Below are positions 1 through 9,460 of a stretch of 64,000 nucleotides of DNA, piece by piece. A model generated the notes under the pieces. The model worked only from the letters and a program-made list of their open reading frames with translations, was not told the DNA's origin and made no database searches. Each line of letters starts with the position of its first letter. The first letter of the stretch is position 1. The DNA lies in the NCBI GenBank assembly GCA_024236215.1, contig JACKKX010000002.1, forward strand, positions 186,001-250,000, read 5' to 3'. The stretch is from Novosphingobium sp. Its GTDB lineage: Bacteria; Pseudomonadota; Alphaproteobacteria; Sphingomonadales; Sphingomonadaceae. The position numbers and the translations under genes were made by a program.

Positions 1-72
1 CAGGTCGTGCGTCGCTACGCCCCCACAGACAAGCCGGAAAGCATCGCCAGGGACATCGAGAAGCTTCTCTAG
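1..72 (+). CDS. Glutathione peroxidase, C-terminal fragment
   Basis: Only the last 23 codons lie in the window; the gene starts upstream. The frame reads QVVRRYAPTDKPESIARDIE and then KLL and a TAG stop at 70-72. The pattern R-[YF]-A-P-T-x-K-P-E-x-I-x-x-D-I-x-x-L-L is the usual C-terminus of bacterial thiol-dependent glutathione peroxidases, which reduce hydroperoxides. The catalytic Cys, Gln and Trp are outside the window, so the call rests on this tail alone. The gene converges on the membrane-protein gene at 81, with 8 bases between the stops. Confidence 0.7.
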   Translation, partial: QVVRRYAPTDKPESIARDIEKLL

Positions 73-80
73 GTCCTGCC

Positions 81-1223
81 CTAGTTGGCGAGCCCCGCCA
101 GCTTGCCCTGATCCACCGCGGCCACAGCGGCCTTGAGCTCGTCGATCGATCCCGCTTCGCCCTCGGCCTCGATCATGAAGCGGCTGGCGACCTGGACCGC
201 GAAGCTGCCCGAACTGGCTGACTTGCTCCACTTTTCCACCTGGAGATGCCCGTCGACCGTGCCGGTGCGTTCATAGCCATCGGCGTCTTCCCGGTTCTGT
301 TCGATCCCCAGGCTTCCCGCGATTCCGGCGACCGCTCCCAGCGCGGCCATGTCGATCACCTTGAGATGGATGGTCTTGTCGCCCGAGGTGTAGGTGCCTT
401 CGGCCTGGGCGCCCATTCCGCCAGCGGCGGTCGATTCGACAGCAGTGCGCGAATAGGCGCCAAGCGAGGCAGGGAGCAGCGCCTGCAGCGCGGAAAGATC
501 CGCCGGTTTGACGTCCTTGGCGTTTTCGAGGTTCTTGGCGGCCTCCTTGATCTTGCTGCTGTCAAGCGAACCGCCACCCGGCAGGTTGAGCTCAACCTTG
601 TCGCCCGAATCGTCCGCCATCATCCCCGCCATGCCGCCGCCGAACAGGCTGGTGATCGAGCTGGTGACGGCGCTCATCGCGAAGGCCAGGACGATGGCGC
701 AAAGCACCGTAACCGCAGTATAGCCACCGGCCTTGGCCTCTGGCACCTTCATCACCGGTCTGGCGCCGAGATAGAACAGGTAGAGCCCGTAGAGCGAGGC
801 AATGATGCCGAGCACCGCCAGCGAGGGAATGATCCCCAGGATGCCCGCGACCCAGCCCGGGGTCATCGAATAGGTCACCAGCTTGAACGCCTGGGTGCGG
901 TTCGCTTCGCCATCGAACTTCGGCGCGAGGAAATCGGCGATCAGCGCCAGCACGATCAGCCCGACGATTCCCATCACGAAACTGGTCAGCGCCATCGACA
1001 GCCCGCTCATCAGGCTGGGGTGATAGGTGGCGACAATCACGCTGATCCCGAACAGCTGTCCGCCGATGAAGGTTGCCACCGGGCCGATCGCGGAAAGCGG
1101 GACGGCATAACGGGTGATGAGGTCACCCGGCGTGGCTGGCTCCGCCGCGATCACCGGCCAGGTGTCGTTCGGTCGGAGCGTGATTGCCTTGGCGCGCTCG
1201 ATCAGCGAGCTGCTGTCATTCAT
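81..1223 (-). CDS. Yip1-domain membrane protein with soluble C-terminal domain
   Basis: 380 residues. The start (MNDSSSLIERAKAITLRPND) was chosen because AAGGGG sits 6 bases upstream of its ATG and because Yip1 proteins of this kind begin with an amphipathic stretch ending in a Trp (here NDTWPVIAAE); longer in-frame starts add an unrelated basic tail. About five hydrophobic segments follow between residues 35 and 190, ending near LYLFYLGARPVMKVP. The C-terminal half is soluble, rich in Ala and Gly, and carries a stretch beginning DDSGDKVELNLPGGG. The protein is probably in the inner membrane; its role is unknown. It is transcribed divergently from dnaE, with 173 bases between the starts for both promoters. 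Confidence 0.8.
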   Translation of the reverse strand: MNDSSSLIERAKAITLRPNDTWPVIAAEPATPGDLITRYAVPLSAIGPVATFIGGQLFGISVIVATYHPSLMSGLSMALTSFVMGIVGLIVLALIADFLAPKFDGEANRTQAFKLVTYSMTPGWVAGILGIIPSLAVLGIIASLYGLYLFYLGARPVMKVPEAKAGGYTAVTVLCAIVLAFAMSAVTSSITSLFGGGMAGMMADDSGDKVELNLPGGGSLDSSKIKEAAKNLENAKDVKPADLSALQALLPASLGAYSRTAVESTAAGGMGAQAEGTYTSGDKTIHLKVIDMAALGAVAGIAGSLGIEQNREDADGYERTGTVDGHLQVEKWSKSASSGSFAVQVASRFMIEAEGEAGSIDELKAAVAAVDQGKLAGLAN

Positions 1224-1396
1224 TGCCAGTCCCCTTGTTCGGTGAAACAGAAGTGCTTGCGACCCAGCGATGATTTTGCGGCAAGGAAACATATTCGGGG
1301 GCGCTTGCCTAGTGGATTCGGCCAGACTGGCCAGGCCGGGGAAAAAGCGCAGCCGGGTGCTTTGCGAATCCCGGCGGCGGGGCATAGGGTCTGGCC

Positions 1397-4300
1397 ATGG
1401 CCTATGAACGCTTCGTCCCCTTGCGGATCCTGTCGAGCTACTCGATGCTCGAAGGCGCGCTTGAGCCCAAGGCCATTGCCAAATTGGCGAAGGAGCGCGC
1501 CTTTCCTGCCATCGCCATTGCCGATCGCAACGGGCTCTACGGTGCGATGGCCTTTGCCGGAGCCTGCCGTGAGGCGGGAATCCAGCCGATCATCGGCACC
1601 TTGCTGGCGGTGCGGCGCGCGGGCGATGGGCCGATCGACTGGCTGGCGCTCTATGCCCAGAACGAAGCGGGCTGGCTCAACCTGTGCCACCTGGTCAGCA
1701 AGGCGCATCTGGATCGCCCGCTCGAGCTCGATCCGCATGTTACCCTGGCCGATCTCGAGGGGCACAGCGATGGCCTGATCTGCCTGACCGGCGCGGGCGA
1801 GGGCGCGCTGGTGCGGCTGCTTGACGAGGGCAAGGCCGAGGCCGCCGACGACTATGCTGCGCGGCTCGAGGGCCTGTTCCCGGAGCGGCTCTACATCGAG
1901 ATCGCCCGACGCGGCGATCCGGCGGAGGACGCGGCGGAAGATGCGCTAATAGACCTCGCCTATGCCCGCAATCTGCCGCTGGTGGCGACCAATCCGGCGA
2001 TGTTCGGCGATCCGGGGTTTGCAGGCGCCCACGATGCCATGCTGTGCATCGCCAATTCGACTCACATCGACGCCGCCGACCGTCCGCGCTCAAGCCCACA
2101 AGCCTGGGTCAAGTCGGGGCCAATGATGGCCGAGCTGTTCTCCGACCTGCCCGAGGCTACGGCCAACAGCCTGGTGATCGCCCGGCGCTGTGCCTATGCT
2201 CCGCCAAAGCGCAAGCCGCTTCTGCCCAGCCTGGCCGGCGATGCCGCCGGGGAAGAGCGGATGCTGGTGGAGGATGCGCGCGCGGGCCTAGAAGCGCGGC
2301 TGATGCCCTATGGCGAAATGGATCCGGCCGAGCGCCAGGCCTATTTCGACCGGCTCGATTTCGAGACCGGGATCATCAACAGGATGGGCTTTGCCGGCTA
2401 CTTCCTGATCGTGGCCGATTTCATAAAGTGGGCCAAGGAAAACGATATTCCGGTGGGGCCGGGGCGCGGTTCGGGCGCGGGCAGCGTGGTGGCCTGGGCG
2501 CTGACCATCACCGATCTCGATCCCCTGCGGCTGGGCCTGCTGTTCGAGCGTTTTCTCAACCCCGAACGCGTTTCGATGCCGGATTTCGACATCGACTTCT
2601 GCGAAACCCGGCGTGGCGAGGTGATCCGCTATGTCCAGGGCAAATACGGGGCCGATCACGTCGCCCAGATCATCACCTTCGGCAAGCTCAAGGCCCGCGC
2701 GGTGCTGCGCGATACAGGGCGCATCCTGCAGATGAGCTATGGCCAGGTCGATCGGCTGTGCAAGATGGTGCCCAACCATCCGACCGATCCCTGGACCCTG
2801 CCCCGCGCGCTCAACGGCGTGGCCGAGTTTCGCCGCGAATACGATACCGACGAGGAGGTACACCGGCTGATCGATCTCGCGGTTCAGCTCGAAGGCTTGC
2901 CGCGCAACAGTTCGACCCACGCCGCCGGGGTGGTGATCGGCGATCGTCCGCTGGCGCAGCTGATCCCGCTCTACCGCGATCCGCGCTCGGACATGCCGGT
3001 GACCCAGTTCGACATGAAATATGTCGAGGATACGGGTCTCATCAAATTCGACTTTCTCGGCCTCAAGACCCTGTCGGTGCTGCGCAAGGCGATCGACCTG
3101 CTGGCCCGGCGCGATATCGCGATCGACCTTTCGGCGCTGCCGTGGGACGATCCGCAGGTTTACGAGCTGCTGCAGCGCGGCGACACGGTGGGGGTGTTCC
3201 AGCTCGAATCCGAAGGGATGCGCCGCACCCTGGCGATGGTGAAGCCGACCAATTTCGGCGACATCATCGCGCTCGTTTCGCTCTACCGCCCCGGCCCGAT
3301 GGACAATATCCCGCTGTTCTCCCGGCGCAAGAACGGGGCGGAGAGCATCGAATATCCGCATCCCAAGCTCGAAGGCATCCTGTCCGAAACCTACGGGGTC
3401 TTCGTCTATCAGGAACAGGTGATGCAGGCGGCGCAGATCCTGGCCGGTTATTCGCTGGGCGATGCCGACCTGCTGCGCCGCGCGATGGGCAAAAAGGTCC
3501 AGGCTGAAATGGACGCCCAGCGCCAGCGCTTCGTCGATGGCTGCAACGAGGTTTCGGGGATCGAGGCCGCCAAGGCCAACGAGCTGTTCGATTTGATCGA
3601 CAAATTCGCCGGTTATGGCTTCAACAAGAGCCACGCGGCAGCCTATGCCTTGCTCGCCTACCAGACCGGCTGGCTCAAGACCCACTATCCGCATGAGTTC
3701 TATGCCGCATCGATGTGCTTCGACATGCACCAATCGGAAAAGCTGAGCATCTTCGTCGACGATATGCGCCGCGCCGGGGTGGCGCTGGAGGGGCCGGACA
3801 TCAACCACAGCGAGGCCGAGTTCACCGTCGAGCCTACCGACCAGGGCTATGCAGTGCGTTACGCGCTGGCGGGGATCCGCAACGTCGGCGAAAAGGCGAT
3901 GGATGCGATCGTTGCCGAGCGCGAGGCAAACGGCGCTTTCGCCAGCCTTGAGGATCTGTTCCGCCGGGTGCCCTATGGTTCGATGAACCGCCGCCAGCTT
4001 GAAGGACTGGCAGGTGCGGGGGCGTTCGACGCGATCGAACCCAACCGCGCGCAGGTGCTGGCCAATGCCGATATCCTGCTGGCGGTGGCCGACGAGGCCG
4101 AGCGCACCCGCACTTCTGGTCAGCACGGGCTGTTCGGGGGCGAGGATCATGCCGCGCCTGCGCTGCGGCTGGCCGATGCCGAGCCGTGGAGCCGGGCCGA
4201 GCAGATGGCCCGCGAGCGCGAGAACTTCGGTTTCTATTTCGCCGCCCACCCGGTCGAGCAATGGCGCGCGGTGGCATCGGGCAACGGCGCGCGCTCCTAT

Positions 4301-4867
4301 GCCAGCCTGATGGAAAGCGGGGTGCCGGGCGGCGGACGGCTCCCGGCGGTGATGGCGGCGATGGTCGAAGGGGTGCAGCGGCGCAAGACCCGGCGCGGGG
4401 CCGATTTCGTGATGGCCGATTTTTCCGACAGCTCAGGCCAGTTTTCAGCCTCGTGCTTCGAGGAATCGCTGGTCGAACCGATGGTGCAATGGGCGCGCGA
4501 GGGAACCTGCGTGCTGCTTCAGGTGGAGCTTGACGCGCCCAGCCCGGAAGAGCCGCCGCGCGTTACCGTGCGCGGCGCCCGGCCGCTCGCCGAGGTTACC
4601 AGCATGGCGACCATGGTGCTCAGGCTGGATGTGCACAGCGCCGCAGCATTGCGCGATCTTGCCCAGCTGCTCCCCAGCGGGGCGGATTGCCGGGGCGAGG
4701 TGATCGCACGGCTTTGCACCGGCGGGGCGGAAGAACCGATCGTCAGGCTGGGGCGCGATTTTCAGCTCGACGGCGAACTCGCAGAACGCTTGGCAAGCGT
4801 CGATGGTCTTGCCAATGTAGCGCTGACCACGCGAAGGGGCGCGGGGCATCTCAGGCTGGTTGCCTGA
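1397..4867 (+). CDS. dnaE: DNA polymerase III subunit alpha
   Basis: 1156 residues, the normal length for the replicative alpha subunit that synthesises DNA in the polymerase III holoenzyme. An N-terminal PHP domain (residues about 1-200) opens with FVPLRILSSYSMLEG. The palm follows: the fingerprint GPGRGSGAGS at about 354-363, the metal-binding pair in PDFDIDF at about 395-401, and the third aspartate in IKFDFLGLKT at about 550. Helix-hairpin-helix and OB-fold regions fill the C-terminal third. It begins with the replicative-type PHP pattern and has no imuA/imuB neighbours, so it is unlikely to be the error-prone DnaE2. It stands alone, divergent from the Yip1 gene. Confidence 0.96.
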   Translation: MAYERFVPLRILSSYSMLEGALEPKAIAKLAKERAFPAIAIADRNGLYGAMAFAGACREAGIQPIIGTLLAVRRAGDGPIDWLALYAQNEAGWLNLCHLVSKAHLDRPLELDPHVTLADLEGHSDGLICLTGAGEGALVRLLDEGKAEAADDYAARLEGLFPERLYIEIARRGDPAEDAAEDALIDLAYARNLPLVATNPAMFGDPGFAGAHDAMLCIANSTHIDAADRPRSSPQAWVKSGPMMAELFSDLPEATANSLVIARRCAYAPPKRKPLLPSLAGDAAGEERMLVEDARAGLEARLMPYGEMDPAERQAYFDRLDFETGIINRMGFAGYFLIVADFIKWAKENDIPVGPGRGSGAGSVVAWALTITDLDPLRLGLLFERFLNPERVSMPDFDIDFCETRRGEVIRYVQGKYGADHVAQIITFGKLKARAVLRDTGRILQMSYGQVDRLCKMVPNHPTDPWTLPRALNGVAEFRREYDTDEEVHRLIDLAVQLEGLPRNSSTHAAGVVIGDRPLAQLIPLYRDPRSDMPVTQFDMKYVEDTGLIKFDFLGLKTLSVLRKAIDLLARRDIAIDLSALPWDDPQVYELLQRGDTVGVFQLESEGMRRTLAMVKPTNFGDIIALVSLYRPGPMDNIPLFSRRKNGAESIEYPHPKLEGILSETYGVFVYQEQVMQAAQILAGYSLGDADLLRRAMGKKVQAEMDAQRQRFVDGCNEVSGIEAAKANELFDLIDKFAGYGFNKSHAAAYALLAYQTGWLKTHYPHEFYAASMCFDMHQSEKLSIFVDDMRRAGVALEGPDINHSEAEFTVEPTDQGYAVRYALAGIRNVGEKAMDAIVAEREANGAFASLEDLFRRVPYGSMNRRQLEGLAGAGAFDAIEPNRAQVLANADILLAVADEAERTRTSGQHGLFGGEDHAAPALRLADAEPWSRAEQMARERENFGFYFAAHPVEQWRAVASGNGARSYASLMESGVPGGGRLPAVMAAMVEGVQRRKTRRGADFVMADFSDSSGQFSASCFEESLVEPMVQWAREGTCVLLQVELDAPSPEEPPRVTVRGARPLAEVTSMATMVLRLDVHSAAALRDLAQLLPSGADCRGEVIARLCTGGAEEPIVRLGRDFQLDGELAERLASVDGLANVALTTRRGAGHLRLVA

Positions 4868-4949
4868 ACCGGGCAGCCTGATGGACGCACCGGGCCGGAC
4901 AGGGCGGGAGGACCGCCCAGCGGCCACGCATGGATTGGAGAGGAGCGAG

Positions 4950-6539
4950 ATGCTTGGAGCAATGCAGGACTGGGACCTTCGCGTTACCCACCTGATCGAT
5001 CACGCCGCGCGCGAGCATGGCAGCCGCGAAATCGTCACCCGCTGGGCCGATGGCAGCGAAACCCGCACCAATTGGGCCGGGATCCGCCACGACGCCCTGC
5101 GCATGACCCAGGCCTTGCGCCGACTGGGAGTGCAGCAAGGCGACCGCATCGCCACCCTGGCGATGAACCATGCGCGGCATCTGGTTTCCTGGTACGGCGC
5201 GGTAGGCGTGGGCGGGGTGCTCCATACGATCAACCCGCGCCTGTTCGACGATCAGCTGGAATACATCGCCAATCACGCCGAAGATCGGGTGCTGCTCTAT
5301 GACGCGGCGTTCAAGCCGATCATCGAGCGAATGAAACCCAAATGGACTACCATCCGCCACTACATCTGCTTCGATAACGGCGAATTCGAGGACTGGATCG
5401 GCGCTGAGGACGGCGTGGCCGAGTGGGCGAGCGGCGACGAGCGCGACCCCTGCATGCTCTGCTATACCAGCGGCACCACCGGAAATCCCAAGGGCGTGCT
5501 CTATGAGCATCGCTCGACCATGCTCCACGCGATGACCGGGCTTCAGCCCTCGATCTTCGACTTCGATACCCGTTCGGTCATGCTGCCGGTGGTGCCGATG
5601 TTCCACGCGGCCAGCTGGGGCTTGCCCTGGGCAGGCGCTTCGGCGGGGGTGAAATTCGTCTTTTCCGCCGTCAACGACGCGGCGGTGCTGTGCGAGCTGA
5701 TGAACCGCGAAGGTGTAACCCATTCGGCGGGCGTGCCAACGGTGTGGCTCGCCACCTTCAAACACATGGACGAAACCGGGATCGACTTGCCCGCGCTGCG
5801 CCACGCGATCATCGGCGGTTCGGCCGCGCCGCGCTTCATGATCGAGCGGCTGATGAAGGCCGGGGTTAATGTCGCCCACGCCTGGGGGATGACCGAGACC
5901 AGCCCGATCGGCACCACCGGGGCGATGACCTGGGACTGGGCCGACAAGAGCTTTGAGGAACGGGTCGACGTCAAGCAGATGCAGGGCCGGGTGCCTTTCG
6001 GGGTCGAGCTGCGCACGGTCGATCTGGGCGATCCCACCGTGGTTCTGCCGCGTGACGGCAAGACCAGCGGCGCATTGCAGGTGCGCGGGCCGTGGATCAT
6101 CAAGCGCTATTTCAAGGCCGAGCAGGATGCGGTTACCCCCGACGGCTGGTTCGATACCGGCGACGTCGGCATCATCCATCCCGACGGCACGCTCCAGCTG
6201 ACCGACCGGACCAAGGACGTGATCAAGAGCGGCGGCGAATGGATCAGCTCGGTCGAGCTGGAAAATGCCGCCGTCGGCCACCCAGCCGTGGCTGAAGCGG
6301 CAGCCATCGGCATCTATCACCCCAAGTGGGACGAACGCCCGATCCTGGTGGTGGTGAAGAAGCCTGGCGCCGAGGTTGGCGCCGAAGAGATCAAGGCTCA
6401 CCTTGCCCAGCATGTGGCAAAGTGGTGGCTGCCCGACGCGATCGAATTCGTCGACGAGATCCCCCACGGCGCCACCGGCAAGATCAGCAAGAAGGACCTG
6501 CGCGACCAGTTCCGCGACTACAAGCTGGCGGAGGCCTAG
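4950..6539 (+). CDS. Acyl-CoA synthetase (AMP-forming), medium/long-chain type
   Basis: 529 residues. The ATG at 4950 has GGAGAGGAG 4 bases upstream; longer in-frame starts overlap dnaE and lack this site. It is an ANL-superfamily ligase that activates a carboxylic acid to acyl-AMP and then the CoA thioester. The P-loop motif [11 protein letters not shown] lies at about 171-181, the adenine-binding [11 protein letters not shown] at about 310-320, GWFDTGDVG at about 398-406, the hinge [13 protein letters not shown] at about 418-430, and the catalytic lysine in [10 protein letters not shown] near the C-terminus. Sequence style resembles AlkK-like medium-chain fatty acyl ligases; the chain length cannot be read from the sequence. 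One base separates it from the DUF1330 gene, so the two are probably co-transcribed. Confidence 0.92.
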   Translation: MLGAMQDWDLRVTHLIDHAAREHGSREIVTRWADGSETRTNWAGIRHDALRMTQALRRLGVQQGDRIATLAMNHARHLVSWYGAVGVGGVLHTINPRLFDDQLEYIANHAEDRVLLYDAAFKPIIERMKPKWTTIRHYICFDNGEFEDWIGAEDGVAEWASGDERDPCMLCYTSGTTGNPKGVLYEHRSTMLHAMTGLQPSIFDFDTRSVMLPVVPMFHAASWGLPWAGASAGVKFVFSAVNDAAVLCELMNREGVTHSAGVPTVWLATFKHMDETGIDLPALRHAIIGGSAAPRFMIERLMKAGVNVAHAWGMTETSPIGTTGAMTWDWADKSFEERVDVKQMQGRVPFGVELRTVDLGDPTVVLPRDGKTSGALQVRGPWIIKRYFKAEQDAVTPDGWFDTGDVGIIHPDGTLQLTDRTKDVIKSGGEWISSVELENAAVGHPAVAEAAAIGIYHPKWDERPILVVVKKPGAEVGAEEIKAHLAQHVAKWWLPDAIEFVDEIPHGATGKISKKDLRDQFRDYKLAEA

Positions 6540-6540
6540 G

Positions 6541-6948
6541 ATGTCCAGCTACGTCGATCCCGGCCGCGAAAACTGGCAGGCCTTCAAGGATCTGCCTCGC
6601 GACCGGCCTATCCACATGCTCAACCTGATCAAGTTTCGAGAGCTGGCGGACTATCCCGAAGGCCACCCGATGCACGGCAAGGGCCTGACCGGTGCCGAAG
6701 CCTACGCGATCTACCGCGAGGGCTTCCAGCGCGTGGTCGCGGGCGACGGCGCGGCGATGGTCTGGGAAGCGCCGATGGAATGCGTCGTCACCGGGCCCGA
6801 CGGCGAGTGGGACGAGGCCTTCGTCATGGGCTATCCCGACAGCGCCACCTTCATGGCCATGGTCAGGAACGAGGAATACGTCCGCGACGTGGTGCCCCAC
6901 CGCACGGCGGCAGTGGCGGACAGCCGGCTGATCCGGTTCAGGGGGTAG
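6541..6948 (+). CDS. DUF1330-family protein
   Basis: 135 residues, starting one base after the stop of the acyl-CoA synthetase gene. The N-terminal RPIHMLNLIKFRELADY, the central GAEAYAIYREGF and the C-terminal HRTAAVADSRLIRF fit the DUF1330 / ferredoxin-like alpha-beta barrel proteins. No enzymatic residues can be assigned. Co-transcription with the synthetase suggests a link to fatty or other carboxylic acid metabolism, but that is inference. Its last 11 bases overlap the 3' end of the convergent cytochrome gene. Confidence 0.8.
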   Translation: MSSYVDPGRENWQAFKDLPRDRPIHMLNLIKFRELADYPEGHPMHGKGLTGAEAYAIYREGFQRVVAGDGAAMVWEAPMECVVTGPDGEWDEAFVMGYPDSATFMAMVRNEEYVRDVVPHRTAAVADSRLIRFRG

Positions 6949-7744
6949 GGGCGGCGGCCTGTATGCCGACTGCCTCAAGGTAGGCATGAACAGCCTCGCG
7001 TTCAGGGTCGGTCATATGGGCGAAGCGGCCCCTCGCGACATTGCTCATCATTTCGAGTTCACGATTGCCCTGGGCTTTTCCCGTAACCAAGAATTTGAGG
7101 AAGTCCGCTTTGCCATAGGCAGCCACGATTCTGAGGTCGGGCTTGGGCGGCTCACCCGGATATGATGGCGAGCCATCGAGATCGATACGGTGACATTCCG
7201 CGCAAGTTGCGCGCACGATCAGGCGGCCCCTGGCGAACTGCGGGCCAGCGTCAGGTCCGAGCTTGGCCGCCGAAGCGCGAACTTCTGCTGCCGCCGAGCG
7301 ATAGGTGCCTTCGGCCATTTCCTTGCGGGCCGGGGCCAGAAAAACCGGTTCTGGTGCCGCTTTCCCCACCGGCTTCAGGGTTTTGAGATAGGCGACAATG
7401 GCATCGAGGTCCCTGTCCCGCAGATTCGCGAAAAGATAGGATGGCATGTCCCAAAGCTCACGGCCGCCTGGGCGCTTGCCGCTGACGATCATGCTCTTGA
7501 GCCCGGCGGCAGAGTATCGCTGCGCCGAGATCGTTAGATTGGCTGTTCGCATTACGGAAAAACCGGGGTCGCCCCAGTCCTCGCCGCTTAGTTGCTCGCC
7601 GTGGCAGCCCTTGCATCCCAGCACCGCGGTCAGACGCTCCCCGTGTCGGACAGGGTCGGCATCGACCTGATCGAAAGGCATGGGCCGTTGCATTGCTCCG
7701 CAACCGGTCAAGGCGAGTGCGGCGAGCATGGCATGCAGGCGCAC
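6938..7744 (-). CDS. Dihaem cytochrome c lipoprotein
   Basis: 268 residues from a GTG start; GGGGGAGAG lies just upstream of it, and starting here gives a short lipoprotein signal (RLHAMLAALALTGC, lipid-modified Cys15). Two c-type haem motifs are visible, CKGCH at 44-48 and CAECH at 181-185, each followed by methionines that could be axial ligands (MPSYLF at about 100; MSNVARGRFAHM near the C-terminus). The protein should be anchored to the periplasmic membrane face and carry electrons, or be the haem subunit of a dehydrogenase. No dehydrogenase partner is adjacent, so the redox partner is unknown. Confidence 0.87.
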   Translation of the reverse strand: MRLHAMLAALALTGCGAMQRPMPFDQVDADPVRHGERLTAVLGCKGCHGEQLSGEDWGDPGFSVMRTANLTISAQRYSAAGLKSMIVSGKRPGGRELWDMPSYLFANLRDRDLDAIVAYLKTLKPVGKAAPEPVFLAPARKEMAEGTYRSAAAEVRASAAKLGPDAGPQFARGRLIVRATCAECHRIDLDGSPSYPGEPPKPDLRIVAAYGKADFLKFLVTGKAQGNRELEMMSNVARGRFAHMTDPEREAVHAYLEAVGIQAAAPTP

Positions 7745-7794
7745 GGTCTCTCCCCCAGAGTTTGCGTCTGATGCCACGTTATCAGCTCGCTGAG

Positions 7795-8874
7795 TCAGAG
7801 CAAGCGCATCTGCCCATTCGTTTCCGGGCGCACGAACCGGCTGCAATCGAGCACCGGTTGTTCGCGGTTCAGCCCCAGCCGCTTGCAGGCGAGGCGGAAG
7901 CGGGTGCGGAAGACGTCGGCCCAGGTGCCGAGCGGCTTCATCCGGGTGAAGAAGCCCGGATCGTTGTCCTTGCCGTGGCGCATCGCCTGGACGGTGTGGA
8001 TCACCTTGTCGGCGCGTTCGGGATAGTGGACGCCCAGCCATTCCTTGAACAGCGGGGCGACCTCGTGCGGCAGGCGCAGCATGATCCAGCTGGCCGACTT
8101 GACCCCGCGCGCGGCGGCTTCTTCAAGGATGCGCTCCATGAATTCATCGGTGATCGCGGGGATCACCGGAGCGACCGAGACGTGCGCAGGCACCCCGGCC
8201 GCGACAAGCTTTTCCAGCGCATCCAGCCGTTTGGCCGGAGAACTTGCGCGCGGTTCGAGCTGACCGGAGAGCCGGGGATCGAGGCTGGTCACCGAAACGG
8301 CGACGGCGGTCAGGTTCAGCCGCGCCAACTGCGCCAGCAGATCGAGATCGCGCAGCACCCGCGCGCTCTTGGTGGTGATGGTCACCGGCTGGCGCGCCTC
8401 AAGGCAGACCTCGAGCACCTGGCGGGTGATCCGGTAGCGCGCCTCGATCGGCTGATAGGGATCGGTATTGGTGCCCATCGCGATCGGCTGGCAGCGCCAC
8501 GAGGGCCTGGCCAGCTCTGCGCGCAGCAGCCGCGCGGCATCGGGCTTGGCGAACAGTTTCGTCTCGAAATCGAGACCGGGCGAGAGATCGTGCCAGGCGT
8601 GGCTGGGCCGGGCATAGCAATAGGCGCAGCCATGTTCGCAGCCGCGATAGGCGTTGATCGAGCGATCGAAGGGGATATCGGGCGACTGATTGGTGGCGAT
8701 GATCGTTCTGGCGTGTTCCAGGGTCACCTCGGTGCGCAGCTTGGGAGCGGGGCCATCGATCCCCTCTTGCGCGTCGAGCCAGTCGCCATCGGCCTCGCGC
8801 GCGGCAAGGCCAAAGCGCTGCGGCGCCGCGCCCGATTGCGCACCGCGGCCATGGATGGGGCTGGGCATCCGCAT
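7795..8874 (-). CDS. PA0069-family radical SAM protein (SplB-like)
   Basis: 359 residues. The cluster motif is CEHGCAYC (Cys79, Cys83, Cys86; CX3CX2C), preceded by FDRSINAYRG, which is typical of the PA0069 / COG1533 group related to spore photoproduct lyase. MGTNTDPYQPIE, the VSVTSLDP segment and a basic C-terminal FTRMKPLGTWADVF support the family. The substrate is not known; the COG is labelled as DNA-repair photolyase-like. A GTTC-N7-GTTC LexA-type box lies 5-19 bases before the ATG, which would place the gene in the SOS response. A second ATG two codons downstream (8868) is also possible. Confidence 0.88.
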   Translation of the reverse strand: MRMPSPIHGRGAQSGAAPQRFGLAAREADGDWLDAQEGIDGPAPKLRTEVTLEHARTIIATNQSPDIPFDRSINAYRGCEHGCAYCYARPSHAWHDLSPGLDFETKLFAKPDAARLLRAELARPSWRCQPIAMGTNTDPYQPIEARYRITRQVLEVCLEARQPVTITTKSARVLRDLDLLAQLARLNLTAVAVSVTSLDPRLSGQLEPRASSPAKRLDALEKLVAAGVPAHVSVAPVIPAITDEFMERILEEAAARGVKSASWIMLRLPHEVAPLFKEWLGVHYPERADKVIHTVQAMRHGKDNDPGFFTRMKPLGTWADVFRTRFRLACKRLGLNREQPVLDCSRFVRPETNGQMRLL

Positions 8875-8878
8875 ATTG

Positions 8879-8893
8879 GAACATATACGGAAC
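8879..8893 (-). promoter_or_regulatory. Candidate LexA (SOS) box upstream of the PA0069-family gene
   Basis: Read on the minus strand the site is GTTCCGTATATGTTC: two GTTC direct repeats separated by seven bases, the known alphaproteobacterial LexA recognition pattern. Its centre, TATATG, could be the -10 element. A start point 7-8 bases downstream would fall on the ATG of the radical SAM gene and give a leaderless mRNA. recA in this same window carries the same pattern. Confidence 0.7.
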
Positions 8894-8920
8894 AGAAAGG
8901 CAAGGGCTTAGGTCCTGACC

Positions 8921-9460
8921 CTAGGTCTCGCGCAGGCGCGGCATCAGCTCGACGATGTTGCAGGGCCGATTGCGGCTGTCGAGCTGTTCGGCCAGAATCC
9001 CGTCCCAGCCATCCTTCACCGCGCCGTTCGAGCCGGGCAGGGCGAAGATATAGGTTCCGCGCGTGACGATCGCGCAGGCGCGGCTCTGGATCGTGCTGGT
9101 GCCGATCGAGCGGAACGAGAGCCAGCGGAACAGCTCGCCGAAACCGGGAATGTCCTTGCCGCCGCCTTCATTGCGGATCCGCTCGAGCGCTTCGGGGGTC
9201 ACGTCGCGGCCGGTCATGCCGGTGCCGCCGGTGGTGATCACGCAGTCGATTGCGGGATCGTCGATCCAGGTGCTGAGGCGGCTGGCGATCAGCGGCGCCT
9301 CGTCCTTGACGATCGCTCGTTCGACCAGGCGGTGTCCGGCAGCCTTGATCCGGTCGCACAGGATCGCGCCAGAGCTATCGTCGGCAAGCGTGCGGGTGTC
9401 GGAAACGGTCAGGACGGCGATGCTGACCGGCTTGAAGGTCCGCTCCGGATCAACGGCCAC
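8921..9460 (-). CDS. moaB: Molybdenum cofactor biosynthesis protein B
   Basis: 179 residues from a GTG start. MoaB/MogA-family proteins adenylylate molybdopterin before molybdate insertion. The family motifs are present: the N-terminal IAVLTVSDTRTLADDSSG, the nucleotide-binding TTGGTGMTGRDVTPEAL, and the C-terminal ALPGSNGAVKDGWDGIL. The start codon overlaps the last 11 bases of the upstream transglycosylase gene, so translation may be coupled, although the functions are unrelated. Confidence 0.92.
   Translation of the reverse strand: MAVDPERTFKPVSIAVLTVSDTRTLADDSSGAILCDRIKAAGHRLVERAIVKDEAPLIASRLSTWIDDPAIDCVITTGGTGMTGRDVTPEALERIRNEGGGKDIPGFGELFRWLSFRSIGTSTIQSRACAIVTRGTYIFALPGSNGAVKDGWDGILAEQLDSRNRPCNIVELMPRLRET

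Noticed and set aside
246..1778. Long plus-strand reading frame antisense to the Yip1 gene and overlapping dnaE
   Set aside because: Its protein is Arg/Gly/His-rich and matches no family; it is the shadow of genuine genes on the other strand or frame, common at this GC content. The same holds for long antisense frames at 2288-4261, 10152-11336, 22605-24083, 24092-25441, 35461-37542, 40206-42338 and 45668-47167.
1397..4867. Error-prone DnaE2
   Set aside because: The gene has no imuA/imuB neighbours and no LexA box in front of it, and its N-terminal PHP and core sequence fit the replicative enzyme.
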